Below are positions 35,861 through 44,696 of a stretch of DNA of 64,000 bases, piece after piece. Made by a program: the position numbers and the translations under genes. The notes under the pieces are model-generated. The model searched no databases, was not told where the DNA came from, and saw nothing but the letters and a program-made list of their open reading frames with translations. Source of the DNA: Phyllobacterium sp. 628. GTDB lineage: Bacteria > Pseudomonadota > Alphaproteobacteria > Rhizobiales > Rhizobiaceae. The stretch lies in contig NZ_CP050300.1 in the NCBI RefSeq assembly GCF_014189505.1, positions 248,001-312,000 of the forward strand. Reading direction: 5' to 3'. Within the stretch, counting starts at the first letter, position 1. Each line of letters starts with the position of its first letter.

Positions 35861-36214
35861 TTAACCGCCGCTGCCGATCACTTCAGTCAGGCTGACGCCA
35901 AAGCGCGATGAATCATCCTCAAGGACGATAACTTCACCCCGGGCTATAACCCGGCCATTGACGACGATATCCACGGGATCACCGATCTGCTTGTCGAGTG
36001 TGACAACCGCGCCGCGCCCCAGCTTCATCAGATTGGCCACCGGCATTGACGTGCTGCCAAGCACCACCTGCACGTCGACCGGAATGCCCATGATAAGATC
36101 GATATTGGGCTTTGACCCGGCAGGCTTGCGCGCCTGCTGTGGCTCATCGCGTTTGAGATCTTCGATGGCTTCGTTGAGCTCGTCTTCGATCGAATTTTTG
36201 TCGGATATGGCCAT
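35861..36214 (-). CDS. fliN: Flagellar motor switch protein FliN
   Basis: A 117-residue C-ring protein with a full SpoA domain in its C-terminal ~75 residues (IMGIPVDVQVVLGSTSMPV ... LGRGAVVTLDK ... VNGRVIARGEVIVLEDD). The N-terminal ~40 residues are charged and probably flexible. With FliM it forms the bottom ring that binds CheY-P. It is 54 bp upstream of fliG and 27 bp downstream of the small membrane-protein gene. Confidence 0.92.
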   Translation of the reverse strand: MAISDKNSIEDELNEAIEDLKRDEPQQARKPAGSKPNIDLIMGIPVDVQVVLGSTSMPVANLMKLGRGAVVTLDKQIGDPVDIVVNGRVIARGEVIVLEDDSSRFGVSLTEVIGSGG

Positions 36215-36241
36215 GATATGAAATCCCGGTCAGAGCAGGGG

Positions 36242-36724
36242 TTAAAGGACGACGCTTGCCACATCGGCGCTACGGACGATGCGGTTGACGAAAACGGGCA
36301 GGACTTTTGCCGGAGCAGCGGGCTGAACCGGAACAGCAGGCGGCGCAGCAGCGGCGGGCTGGGCAACAGAAGCCGGAGCTGCGTTTCGCTGCGCTGGATC
36401 GATGGCCGGGAATGGGCGGACATTGTCCTTGAACTCGTTTCTGGCACGTTCAACCAGATGAATGGTCCGTGTCATTTCGGTTCGTGCCCGATCGGAATCC
36501 TTGAGTTTGGCTTCCAGCCGCACGCTTTCATCCCGGCAGGTTTCGCGCTCGTTCTGCAGAAGCTGCAGCGCCTGCTCGAGGCTCTTGGCTGAACCGGCCA
36601 CCTGCTGCGCCAAGGCGCGACTCATCGCCGTCAACTTGTTGGCTTTGCGCAGGGTAACGAAAAAGACGATCAGGCCCGTGGTTATCACGGCCACCGAAAT
36701 GAGATTAGCCAGCAGCAAGCTCAT
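36242..36724 (-). CDS. Small single-span membrane protein between fliN and fliM
   Basis: A 160-residue protein starting at the ATG at 36724, overlapping the end of fliM by 20 bp; upstream in-frame starts lie inside fliM and give a non-hydrophobic leader, so I reject them. An N-terminal membrane helix (LLLANLISVAVITTGLIVFF) is followed by a charged, probably coiled-coil region (~30-105) and a Pro/Ala-rich tail. The layout suggests a membrane-tethered accessory protein near the rotor. I recognise no family; the motor role is inferred from its place in the operon. Confidence 0.7.
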   Translation of the reverse strand: MSLLLANLISVAVITTGLIVFFVTLRKANKLTAMSRALAQQVAGSAKSLEQALQLLQNERETCRDESVRLEAKLKDSDRARTEMTRTIHLVERARNEFKDNVRPFPAIDPAQRNAAPASVAQPAAAAPPAVPVQPAAPAKVLPVFVNRIVRSADVASVVL

Positions 36725-37643
36725 CGAGCAAATCCTCCTCTTCATTGATCGGGTCAGTAATACGCACGGTAAAGGCAGTACCGGTCTTGCCAAGACGGCA
36801 CTTGTAGAGTGCCTGTTTGCCACTGCGCAGACGCACCTGATTGATGGCGTCTTTTGGCAGTTGCAGGATTTGTCCAGGCTTGAGCAAAGCAATCTGCTCG
36901 AGCGTCATCGATCCCTGCTGCAGATAGGCTTCAATATCGATATGGGCGCGGCTGACTTCGAGCCGCAGCTTTTTCGCCCAGGTCGGGTCTGAATGATGCG
37001 CCGGCTGCTGCAGCATGCGCGCAATGGCATCCTGCATGGGCCGGAAACTTGAGCGCGGCATCATAATGATGATTTGCCCCACCCGTCCGCCAACCTTCAG
37101 CAGCATCGTGCAGCAGATCATACGGGTATCGGTAACTGTTGTGGGAGCAAAGTGGGCAGCCTCGATGAGGTCCGCGACCTGAAAGAGCGCCTCGTTGCCG
37201 CTTGCAAACATATGATCAAGCGAGCCCGTCACATCGGAAAAGATTTGCCGGGCAACACCCAGATCAACCGACGTCATCGCCCGTTGCGGGGCAACACTAT
37301 CCTGGCTTGCACCGGAGCCGAACAGCGCATCGACGCCGCAATCAACAAACGCCCGGTCGGCGGCGAGTAGCAGGCGTGAACCCCATTTGACCACCTGCAC
37401 CGTTCCAATCAGACCCGAGCGCAGCAATGTATTGGCGATGGCGTCCTTCTCGATGGATTCCATGCGGACAAATTCCGCCGAAATGGCCACATCGGTCTGC
37501 GCAGCTATTTTACCGGCAAAAGATGTTGCCAGATCGCGAAACACTGTTTCAAGCGACTTGAGATCATCAACCGACATGCCGGCAGCGCGCAGAATGCTTT
37601 CTGCCAGGACATCAGGTCTTTTCTGTTCCGTCTCGACATCCAT
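36705..37643 (-). CDS. fliM: Flagellar motor switch protein FliM
   Basis: A 312-residue C-ring protein. The C-terminal SpoA domain is visible (LEVSRAHIDIEAYLQQGSM ... LKPGQILQLPKDAINQVRL). The N-terminal CheY-binding segment (usually LSQxEIDALL) is not recognisable; the sequence begins MDVETEQKRPDVLAESILR. FliM in Rhizobiales is known to be divergent. It lies 8 bp downstream of motA. Confidence 0.85.
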   Translation of the reverse strand: MDVETEQKRPDVLAESILRAAGMSVDDLKSLETVFRDLATSFAGKIAAQTDVAISAEFVRMESIEKDAIANTLLRSGLIGTVQVVKWGSRLLLAADRAFVDCGVDALFGSGASQDSVAPQRAMTSVDLGVARQIFSDVTGSLDHMFASGNEALFQVADLIEAAHFAPTTVTDTRMICCTMLLKVGGRVGQIIIMMPRSSFRPMQDAIARMLQQPAHHSDPTWAKKLRLEVSRAHIDIEAYLQQGSMTLEQIALLKPGQILQLPKDAINQVRLRSGKQALYKCRLGKTGTAFTVRITDPINEEEDLLDELAAG

Positions 37644-37651
37644 GGCTCAGC

Positions 37652-38524
37652 CTATGCCGCCTGCTGCATGGGGATGGTCGAGATCGTTTCCTGCTCGACC
37701 ACATCAATTGACGGGCGATCATAGGCCGAAATTGTCTTGCGGCCATATTCCAGCGCGATCTGTGGTAGAGCGCCATTCATATAGGCCAGCAATGTCTGCT
37801 TGACGATCATATAGAGCCGGTTCTGCTTCTCGCGCGTCATCTTGATCTTGGTGGCGATGGGGCCGACCACACCATAGGACAGGAAGATACCGGCAAAGGT
37901 TCCAACCAGCGCCGCGCCGATCAGATGCCCGAGCACTTCGGGCGATTCGTTCAACGCGCCCATGGCCTTGATGACGCCAAGCACGGCCGCGACAATACCA
38001 AGCGCGGGCAGGCCTTCGGAAATACTGACCATGGCATGGTAAGGCTTCAGCTTGTCGCGCGAGATCGTATGGATTTCTTCGTCCATCAGCGCTTCGATTT
38101 CGTGCGAGCGGGCATTGCCGATGATGATCAAGCGGCAATAATCGCAGATGAAATGCGTCAGGTCATGGTTCTTGAGAACACTTGGAAATGCCTGAAAAAT
38201 GGTTGATTCCGTTGGATTGTCGATGTGAACTTCAACTTCATTGCGGGATTTCGCCCGCAACTCGCGCATCAGCGCATAGAGAACACCGAGAACGTCGAGA
38301 TAATCGCGCTGTTTGGGTACCTTGTTGGTGAAGGCTTCCATGCAGGCGCGGCCGGTATCCTTGACTGCCGAGAAGGGATTGGCAACGAGGAAGGTGCCGA
38401 GCGCCGAACCGCCGATGATGACGAATTCCCATGGCTGCATAAGAACGCTGACATGCCCGCCCATGGCGATAAACCCGCCAAGGAGACACCCCATCGTTAC
38501 AACAAGTCCAATAAGGATACCCAA
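37652..38524 (-). CDS. motA: Flagellar stator protein MotA
   Basis: A ~290-residue stator protein, four membrane helices, forming the proton channel with MotB. I place the start at a TTG at 38524 (reads [18 protein letters not shown]) because GGAGAG lies seven bases upstream and MotA begins at exactly this point; an ORF extension to 38566 adds 14 non-hydrophobic residues. Landmarks are the [16 protein letters not shown] segment and the cytoplasmic loop with charged residues, then [14 protein letters not shown] and [15 protein letters not shown]-like helices. First gene of the minus-strand operon. Confidence 0.85.
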   Translation of the reverse strand: MGILIGLVVTMGCLLGGFIAMGGHVSVLMQPWEFVIIGGSALGTFLVANPFSAVKDTGRACMEAFTNKVPKQRDYLDVLGVLYALMRELRAKSRNEVEVHIDNPTESTIFQAFPSVLKNHDLTHFICDYCRLIIIGNARSHEIEALMDEEIHTISRDKLKPYHAMVSISEGLPALGIVAAVLGVIKAMGALNESPEVLGHLIGAALVGTFAGIFLSYGVVGPIATKIKMTREKQNRLYMIVKQTLLAYMNGALPQIALEYGRKTISAYDRPSIDVVEQETISTIPMQQAA

Positions 38525-38684
38525 AGCACTCTCCTGCAAATATTGCCAGCAGTGCAGAGGTAGCAAGTCCGGCTTGCGTGAACCTTGCAGGCAATGACAG
38601 GCTCATTTCAGCAGCAGACAACAGCGACAGCTTCAGGCAAGCTTGATTTGGCAAAGATATGCGAAAGCTTTGGGAGCGCCGCGC
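38525..38684. promoter_or_regulatory. Divergent promoter region motA / DUF1217 gene with CAAGC repeats
   Basis: The 160-bp region between the two flagellar operons contains TTCAGGCAAGCTTGA (38632-38645 area) and ATGCGAAAGCTTTGG (38660-38673 area). Their AAGCTT cores start 26 bp apart. The same type of paired repeat occurs upstream of fliF, flgE and flgB, so it is a candidate site for FtcR. Not experimentally known here. Confidence 0.4.
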
Positions 38685-39464
38685 ATGGTTAGCACGATGA
38701 CGAGTTACAAGTTGATCTCTTCCAACCTGCCGCGTTCGCTCGATCGCGTCGCGAAGGAACCGGCCGTTCAGCGTGATACCGACTATTACCTGAAGAACAT
38801 CGGCAAGGTGAAAACCATCGATGATCTCATGAAAAATGACCGGCTTTACAAATATGCCATGAAGGCGGCTGGTCTCGAGGACATGACATTTGCCAAGGCA
38901 TTCATCAAGAAGGTTCTCACCGAGGGCACCGGCAAGGACAGTTTCGCCAGCAAGTTGACCGACAAACGCTACCTTGAATTTGCCACGACATTCGATTTCG
39001 CCAAGCTTGGCGACAAGGCGACGAGCCAGCCAGCCGTGCTCAAGCCGGTTACGGACAAATACGCGCGGCAGACACTCGAACAGGAAGCCGGTCAACAGAA
39101 TGAAGGCGTCCGGCTTGCGCTCTATTTTGCCCGCAAGGCACCGACGATCACCAATGCCTATGAAATCCTTGGCGACAAGGCTTTGCTGAAGGTCTTCCAG
39201 ACGACGTTTTCGATTCCAACGCAAACCTCCAACATGGATATTGACCGGCAGGCCAAGATGGTCACCGACAAACTGGATCTGGCATCACTGAAGGATCCGG
39301 TAAAACTGGAAAAGCTCCTGACGCGATTTACAGCGATGTATGAAATGAACAATCCCTCGTCTGCGCCCAGTATCGCATCCCTGCTGATCGGCGGGCAAAG
39401 CAATGTCGGCATCTCGCAGGATATTCTCGCAACATTGCAATCCTTCAAGCTGGGTGGCCGCTGA
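38685..39464 (+). CDS. DUF1217 flagellar-locus protein
   Basis: About 259 residues. Starts are possible at ATG 38685 (MVSTMTSYKLISSN) or ATG 38697; a frame extension to 38643 is not needed. Repeated segments such as DRLYKYAMKAAGLEDMTFAKAFIKKVL and DKRYLEFATTFDFAKLGD mark the DUF1217 family, found beside flagellar genes in Rhizobiales. The stop overlaps the flgF start (TGATG), so the two are coupled. Function unknown; a role in rod or basal-body assembly is inferred from position. Confidence 0.75.
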   Translation: MVSTMTSYKLISSNLPRSLDRVAKEPAVQRDTDYYLKNIGKVKTIDDLMKNDRLYKYAMKAAGLEDMTFAKAFIKKVLTEGTGKDSFASKLTDKRYLEFATTFDFAKLGDKATSQPAVLKPVTDKYARQTLEQEAGQQNEGVRLALYFARKAPTITNAYEILGDKALLKVFQTTFSIPTQTSNMDIDRQAKMVTDKLDLASLKDPVKLEKLLTRFTAMYEMNNPSSAPSIASLLIGGQSNVGISQDILATLQSFKLGGR

Positions 39465-40186
39465 TGGAAAATTCAATCTATGTCGGCCTGTCATCGCAGA
39501 TATCGCTGGAGCGTCGCCTCGATGCGCTGGCTCACAATGTTGCGAACATGTCGACGCCAGGTTTCCGCGCCACGGGCATGAAGTTCGAAACGATGGTGTC
39601 GAAAGCCGCCGAGGATTCCAGCTTCGTTTCCGCCGGTCAGAGCTATATCAAGACCGATGCAGGCCCAATCAGCCCAACAGGCAATCCACTTGATATCGCA
39701 GCTAAGGGCGACGTCTGGTTTTCCCTGCAGACACCTGCCGGCCAGGTCTTTACCCGCGACGGGCGAATGCAGATGTCAGCGACGGGTGAGCTTCTCTCGG
39801 TCAAGGGCTATTCGTTTCTCGATGCGGGTGGTCAACCCTTGACGATTGACCCGAATGGCGGACCGCCGGACATTTCAGCTGATGGCGCGATTTACCAGAA
39901 CAAGCGTCAGATTGGAACGATCGGGCTGTTCACCATCAATCCCAACGCGAAGCTGACCTATTTCGACAATTCGGCTGTCATTCCGAGCATTACCGCTCAG
40001 CCGGCAATCGACAACCCGCATGCGGGGGTTATTCAAGGCTCGATCGAAGGTTCAAACGTCGATGCTATCAGCGAAATGACGCGGCTTATGAGTGTCACGC
40101 GTGCCTTCGAACGGATTGATTCATTGTTGCGCGGCAACGAAAACACCTTTTCCGAAGGCATCAAGACCCTCGGATCAAAAACCTGA
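39464..40186 (+). CDS. flgF: Flagellar basal-body rod protein FlgF
   Basis: A 240-residue proximal rod protein. It has the flagellar rod N-terminal signature (LSSQISLERRLDALAHNVANMSTPGF) and the C-terminal D0 helix (NVDAISEMTRLMSVTRAFERI). The central region has the hook-basal-body fold (FTRDGRMQMSATGELLSVKGY). Start codon is coupled to the DUF1217 gene. Upstream of fliI in a plus-strand operon. Confidence 0.92.
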   Translation: MENSIYVGLSSQISLERRLDALAHNVANMSTPGFRATGMKFETMVSKAAEDSSFVSAGQSYIKTDAGPISPTGNPLDIAAKGDVWFSLQTPAGQVFTRDGRMQMSATGELLSVKGYSFLDAGGQPLTIDPNGGPPDISADGAIYQNKRQIGTIGLFTINPNAKLTYFDNSAVIPSITAQPAIDNPHAGVIQGSIEGSNVDAISEMTRLMSVTRAFERIDSLLRGNENTFSEGIKTLGSKT

Positions 40187-40217
40187 TGCGAAGCCTTCGT
40201 GAGCTCGCCGGATAAGC

Positions 40218-41594
40218 ATGCACGATCTTGAATCAGCCTTGCCAACCATGAGCAACGGGACAGGCAGTCTCGAGGCCTTGGCACGGCTTGTCTCGCAGGT
40301 CACCCAGTCCGCCATGCCTGTCGCTGTGGGCGGCTACGTCAACGAGGTTTCCCGTTCAGCCATCGGTGTACGTGGCATTTCCGAACGCGCGCAGCTCGGC
40401 GATATGGTCACCATCCGCAGCGACAACAAGCTCTATCCCGCCGAAGTGGTGCGGATCGAGCAGACACGGGTACTGGTCAAACCTTTCGATGACCGTGTCA
40501 TGCCGTCGCTCGGAACCGCTGTTTTTCCGGAAGGTCCGTTTCGCATTGCCCCGGCTCCTGACTGGAAGGGCAGGGTGATCAATGCGCTCGGACAGCCGCT
40601 GGATGACAAGGGTCTGCTGACCGCCGGGGCCGATCCGAGACCGGTCGATTGTCCGGCGCCGCTCGCCATGAACCGCAGCCGCGTCGAGATAGGGCTCAGA
40701 ACCGGCGTCAATGTTGTCGATGTGTTTGCTCCGATGTGCTTTGGCCAGCGTATGGGTGTGTTTGCCGGTTCTGGCGTCGGAAAATCCACGCTTCTGGCGA
40801 TGATGACGAAGGCGACGGATTTCGACACCGTTGTGCTGGCGCTGACCGGCGAACGCGGCCGCGAGGTGCGCGACATGCTCGAAGACACCATGGCCGGCAA
40901 ACTCGGCAAGACCATCACTGTGGTTGCCACAGGCGACGAAAGCCCGATGATGCGCCGACTTGCGCCCAACACGGCAACAGCCATTGCCGAATATTTCCGC
41001 GATCTTGGTGACAATGTTCTGCTGATCGTCGATTCCATCACCCGTTTTGCCCATGCTGCCCGCGAGATCGCCATTGCGGCAGGTGAGCCGCCAGTGTCAC
41101 GCGGCTATCCACCCAGCGTGTTCAGCCAGTTGCCGCGCCTGCTCGAGCGGGCCGGGCCGGGCACGTTGAACGGCGGAACGATCACCGGCATCTATGCTGT
41201 GCTTGTCGATGGCGACGATCACAATGACCCGATCTCCGATGCAATTCGCGGCACGCTGGACGGGCATATCGTGCTTGATCGCGCCATTGCTGCACAGGGC
41301 CGTTTTCCGGCGATGGATATTCTCGGCTCCATTTCGCGTCTGGCGCAGCACAACTGGTCCGTGGATCAGGCAAAGCTTGCCACCAGTCTGCGCGGCCTGA
41401 TTGCCCGCTTTGAAGAAACGCGCGACCTGCGGATGATCGGTGCCTATCAGGAGGGCAGCGATCCCTATCTCGATCAGGCGGTCAATCTGGTTCCGCGCAT
41501 CTACGATGCCATGCAGCAAACACCGGCTTCGCCGCTCTCGCATGATCCCTATAGTGATCTTGCATCGGCGCTTCGGCCAAAGGAGGGGTCATGA
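40218..41594 (+). CDS. fliI: Flagellum-specific ATPase FliI
   Basis: A 458-residue ATPase of the flagellar type III export system, related to the F1 beta subunit. Walker A is GVFAGSGVGKSTLLAMM near residue 178, Walker B follows as NVLLIVDSITRFAHAAREIA, and the conserved segment GEPPVSRGYPPSVFSQLPRLLERAG is complete. It overlaps the next gene by 4 bp (ATGA). An alternative start at ATG 40248 would remove 10 residues. Confidence 0.95.
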   Translation: MHDLESALPTMSNGTGSLEALARLVSQVTQSAMPVAVGGYVNEVSRSAIGVRGISERAQLGDMVTIRSDNKLYPAEVVRIEQTRVLVKPFDDRVMPSLGTAVFPEGPFRIAPAPDWKGRVINALGQPLDDKGLLTAGADPRPVDCPAPLAMNRSRVEIGLRTGVNVVDVFAPMCFGQRMGVFAGSGVGKSTLLAMMTKATDFDTVVLALTGERGREVRDMLEDTMAGKLGKTITVVATGDESPMMRRLAPNTATAIAEYFRDLGDNVLLIVDSITRFAHAAREIAIAAGEPPVSRGYPPSVFSQLPRLLERAGPGTLNGGTITGIYAVLVDGDDHNDPISDAIRGTLDGHIVLDRAIAAQGRFPAMDILGSISRLAQHNWSVDQAKLATSLRGLIARFEETRDLRMIGAYQEGSDPYLDQAVNLVPRIYDAMQQTPASPLSHDPYSDLASALRPKEGS

Positions 41595-42166
41595 CAAAAC
41601 CGAAAACCACGGGCACTCCTCCACAAGGCGAGGAAGCGATTGATGCCAAGCCGCGCCGCCAGCGCGACAAACGGTTCGATGGATATATCAAGGGCGCGGG
41701 CTTTGTTCTTGCAACGATCTGCGCCATCCTGCCTTTCGTCATGTACTACGACATTCTGGAAGCGCGGCCAAAGCCTGAAACAACGGGCAAAACCGTTCGC
41801 GATCCGCTCAATCGCGCAAACCAGAAGGTGGTGCGCAAGAACAATGGTGTTGAAGTTTCCCAGTCCAAAACACGTGACGGCGAACTTGACCCGATGACCA
41901 CAGCCACCACCTCGGCGCTCACGGGTGACAGACTGGCCGGTATCGATGCCGCCAGCAAACAACCTTATCCGGCCAAACCGGTTTTCCTGCTGCGCGAAGT
42001 CGTCGGCGGACTGGTGATGATCGAAGACGATACGGGCTACTGGTTTGTCGAAAAAGGCTCGCCTCTGCCCGATGGCAGCACGCTGGTGGCAATCGAGCGC
42101 GGCAGCAACAGCGGTTCCTGGCACATCAAGACATCCGATGGCGATGTGATCAACCGGACGAACTGA
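41591..42166 (+). CDS. Conserved flagellar-locus membrane protein, function unknown
   Basis: A 191-residue protein, start overlapping the fliI stop. A basic N-terminus is followed by one membrane helix near residues 36-54 (GFVLATICAILPFVMYYDIL), then a periplasmic part with VFLLREVVGGLVMIEDDTGYWFVEKGSPLPD near the end, which looks like a small beta domain. I recognise no family; conserved proteins of this layout lie between fliI and flgB in rhizobial loci. Transcriptionally it belongs with flgF-fliI. Confidence 0.65.
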   Translation: MTKPKTTGTPPQGEEAIDAKPRRQRDKRFDGYIKGAGFVLATICAILPFVMYYDILEARPKPETTGKTVRDPLNRANQKVVRKNNGVEVSQSKTRDGELDPMTTATTSALTGDRLAGIDAASKQPYPAKPVFLLREVVGGLVMIEDDTGYWFVEKGSPLPDGSTLVAIERGSNSGSWHIKTSDGDVINRTN

Positions 42167-42285
42167 AACCGCCCAAATGACTTGTCATTCTTACATAAGT
42201 TCCCAAGCTGACCGCGCCACAAGTCTCACGCAAGTTTGACAGCCTAGATTGCCCCTAGTTGATCGGTTGGGATGCGGGGCATAAC
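42167..42285 (+). promoter_or_regulatory. Upstream region of flgB with paired CAAG repeats
   Basis: Contains CCCAAGCTGACCGC (42202-42215) and TCACGCAAGTTTGA (42226-42239). The AAG cores at 42205 and 42232 are 27 bp apart, the same spacing class as seen upstream of fliF and the DUF1217 gene. Candidate FtcR-binding region and promoter of the flgB-to-fliP operon. Confidence 0.4.
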
Positions 42286-42666
42286 ATGCAGGAAATTCAT
42301 CTGTTCGAATTGGCGTCGCGTCAGGCTGAGTGGCTGTCTGTCCGGCAGGCTACGATTTCCGGCAATGTCGCCAATGCCAATACGCCCGGCTTCAAGGCGC
42401 GGGATGTCGAGCCATTCAAGGATGTGCTGGAGCAAACCCAGCTGACAATGACCGCCACCAATTCAAAGCATCTGGAAATCAATGCGTCGGGTATTGCCGC
42501 AACGGCGCTGCGCAAGGACGAGGTCACCGAACAGAACCATTCCAAAAACACGGTCAGTCTCGAATCGGAAATGGTCAAGTCCGGCGAGATCAACCGGGAA
42601 TTCGCGCTCAACACCAGCATCGTCAAAGCATTTCATCGCATGATGCTGTCTGCGGTAAAGGCCTGA
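42286..42666 (+). CDS. flgB: Flagellar rod protein FlgB
   Basis: A 126-residue proximal rod protein. Start at ATG 42286 ([19 protein letters not shown]); an in-frame upstream codon adds 9 residues. The rod signature [25 protein letters not shown] is clear, and the C-terminal helix ends [11 protein letters not shown]. First gene of the long operon flgB-flgC-fliE-flgG-flgA-flgI-motE-flgH-fliL-fliP. Confidence 0.92.
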   Translation: MQEIHLFELASRQAEWLSVRQATISGNVANANTPGFKARDVEPFKDVLEQTQLTMTATNSKHLEINASGIAATALRKDEVTEQNHSKNTVSLESEMVKSGEINREFALNTSIVKAFHRMMLSAVKA

Positions 42667-42670
42667 ACAG

Positions 42671-43090
42671 ATGTCAGATCCACTACAAGCGGCCCTCAAG
42701 GTTGCGGCTTCCGGTCTCTCCGCCCAGTCAACGCGGCTGCGCATCGTCTCCGAAAACCTCGCCAATGCCCAATCAACCGGCAAGACATCCGGCAGCGATC
42801 CCTATCGGCGCAAAACCGTATCCTTTGCGACGGAACTTGATCGCAGCACCGGGGTCGAGACTGTGCGCATCGCTGAAGTGGGCCACGACGTCTCCAATTT
42901 TACCGAAGAATACGACCCAAGCCATCCGGCTGCCGATGCCAAGGGCATGGTCAAATATCCCAATGTCAACATGGTCGTCGAAATGGCGGACATGCGCGAA
43001 GCCAACCGCTCCTATGAAGCCAATCTCCAGGTGGTCAAGCAAGCACGCGAGCTGATTGCAATGACCGTCGATCTCTTGAGGAATTCCTGA
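42671..43090 (+). CDS. flgC: Flagellar rod protein FlgC
   Basis: A 139-residue rod protein. N-terminal [26 protein letters not shown]-type rod signature, the FlgC-typical segment [25 protein letters not shown], and ends VDLLRNS. Starts 4 bp after flgB and overlaps fliE by one base (TGATG). Confidence 0.94.
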   Translation: MSDPLQAALKVAASGLSAQSTRLRIVSENLANAQSTGKTSGSDPYRRKTVSFATELDRSTGVETVRIAEVGHDVSNFTEEYDPSHPAADAKGMVKYPNVNMVVEMADMREANRSYEANLQVVKQARELIAMTVDLLRNS

Positions 43091-43407
43091 TGATAGACCA
43101 GCTACTCAGTGTTTCCACCCGCAACGCCCTTTCCAAGTTGTCGGAAACTGTCAACCAGACCGCAACCTCGGGCGCCACATCGCCTGCTGCCACAGCCGGC
43201 CAGCCTTCGTTCGACAATGTCCTGTCGCAGCTCACCGGCAAGCTGGAAAGCGCCGAAGCTGTCTCCCTCAAGAGCATGACAGGCGACGTACCCACACGCG
43301 ATGTGGTGAACGCGGTTATGGACGCGGAAAAGTCGCTGCAAACGGCCATCGCCATCCGCGACAAGATCGTCCAGGCCTATCTCGAAATCAGCCGTATGCC
43401 GATTTAA
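43090..43407 (+). CDS. fliE: Flagellar hook-basal body protein FliE
   Basis: A 105-residue protein joining the MS ring to the rod. C-terminal half shows the FliE signature [35 protein letters not shown]. The N-terminal ~45 residues are low-complexity and variable. Start overlaps the flgC stop by one base. Confidence 0.93.
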   Translation: MIDQLLSVSTRNALSKLSETVNQTATSGATSPAATAGQPSFDNVLSQLTGKLESAEAVSLKSMTGDVPTRDVVNAVMDAEKSLQTAIAIRDKIVQAYLEISRMPI

Positions 43408-43416
43408 GGAATCAGA

Positions 43417-44205
43417 ATGAAAGCGCTCACCATCGCTGCCACCGGTATGAATGCCCAGCAGCTCAATCTGGAAGTGATTGCCAACAACATCGCCAATATC
43501 AACACGACCGGGTTCAAGCGCGCCAAAGCTGAGTTCTCGGATTTGCTGTATCAGGCAGAACGTACTGCCGGTGTGCCGAATATGGCGAACCAGAGCATCA
43601 TTCCGGAAGGAGCGATGGTCGGGCTGGGCGTCCAGACATCCGCCGTGCGCAACCTGCATATCCAGGGTGGCCTCAACCAGACGGGCAACCCGTTTGACGT
43701 GGCTTTGACCGGGCGCGGCTGGTTCCAGATCCAGAACACAGCCGGTGAAACGCTCTATACCCGCGCCGGTGCGTTCAACACCAATGCCACCGGACAGCTT
43801 GTCACGCTGGATGGCAATCAGGTCGAGCCCAACATCGTCGTTCCCACCGGGGCAGTCGAGGTCAAGATCAACGATTCCGGTCAGGTTTTCGCCAAGATGG
43901 CGGACCAGACCCAACTGGTTAATCTCGGTCAGTTGCAGATTGCCAACTTCGCCAACGAAGCAGGTCTCGAACCGCTCGGTGACAATCTCTACAAGCAGAC
44001 CGAAGCCTCCGGCGATCCTGTTGTGGGCGTTCCCGGCGATCCGGGTTTTGCTACGCTCAAACAGGGCTGGCTGGAAAGTTCAAACGTTGATCCGGTCAAG
44101 GAAATCACCGACCTGATCACCGCACAGCGTGCATATGAAATGAACTCCAAAGTCATTCAGGCTGCCGACGATATGGCGTCTGTCGTATCGAAGAACCTGC
44201 GCTGA
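43417..44205 (+). CDS. flgG: Flagellar distal rod protein FlgG
   Basis: A 262-residue distal rod protein. Begins [34 protein letters not shown], the classical FlgG opening, and ends [33 protein letters not shown]. Length matches the family (about 260). Intact. Confidence 0.95.
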   Translation: MKALTIAATGMNAQQLNLEVIANNIANINTTGFKRAKAEFSDLLYQAERTAGVPNMANQSIIPEGAMVGLGVQTSAVRNLHIQGGLNQTGNPFDVALTGRGWFQIQNTAGETLYTRAGAFNTNATGQLVTLDGNQVEPNIVVPTGAVEVKINDSGQVFAKMADQTQLVNLGQLQIANFANEAGLEPLGDNLYKQTEASGDPVVGVPGDPGFATLKQGWLESSNVDPVKEITDLITAQRAYEMNSKVIQAADDMASVVSKNLR

Positions 44206-44207
44206 GG

Positions 44208-44696
44208 ATGATCATGAGTGCGGCAAAGCCTATCAGGAACTGGATCATTCGCGTACTGGCGGCAAGCTTGTATGCGTTGATCTTTTCCGTTGCCGCTCAT
44301 GCCGAGCGCATCGCCTTTCTCGTGCCCTCGCAAATCATCTATCCCGGCCAGACCATCGGCAATACGGGCTTGCAGGAAAAGTATTTCACCATCCGCGCCA
44401 GTGCCGCAGGCCAATATGTTCTGTCTGCCGAACAGTTGGTCGGCAAGGTGTCGCGCCGGACATTGCTGCCGGGCCAGCCCATTCTTCTGACAGCTGTCAA
44501 CGAGCCTGACATGATCCAGCGCGGTGTTCCCGCAGTTCTGATTTACGACACGGGCTCACTGGTCATTACCGCACGTGGTACTCCGCTCGAAGCGGGGCGC
44601 GTCGGCGATTTCATCAAGGTACGCAATATCGACAGCGGCATCACCGTTTCAGGCACCATCCTTGCTGATGGGCGTATTCAGGTGGGCCTGCAATGA
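44208..44696 (+). CDS. flgA: Flagellar P-ring assembly chaperone FlgA
   Basis: A 162-residue periplasmic protein that assists P-ring formation. A signal peptide (LAASLYALIFSVAAHAE) ends near residue 31. The SAF-type domain follows (FLVPSQIIYPGQTI ... LVGKVSRRTLLPGQPI). It is shorter than enteric FlgA because the N-terminal wing domain is reduced, as in other rhizobia. ATG at 44208 or 44214. Overlaps flgI by 4 bp. Confidence 0.88.
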   Translation: MIMSAAKPIRNWIIRVLAASLYALIFSVAAHAERIAFLVPSQIIYPGQTIGNTGLQEKYFTIRASAAGQYVLSAEQLVGKVSRRTLLPGQPILLTAVNEPDMIQRGVPAVLIYDTGSLVITARGTPLEAGRVGDFIKVRNIDSGITVSGTILADGRIQVGLQ

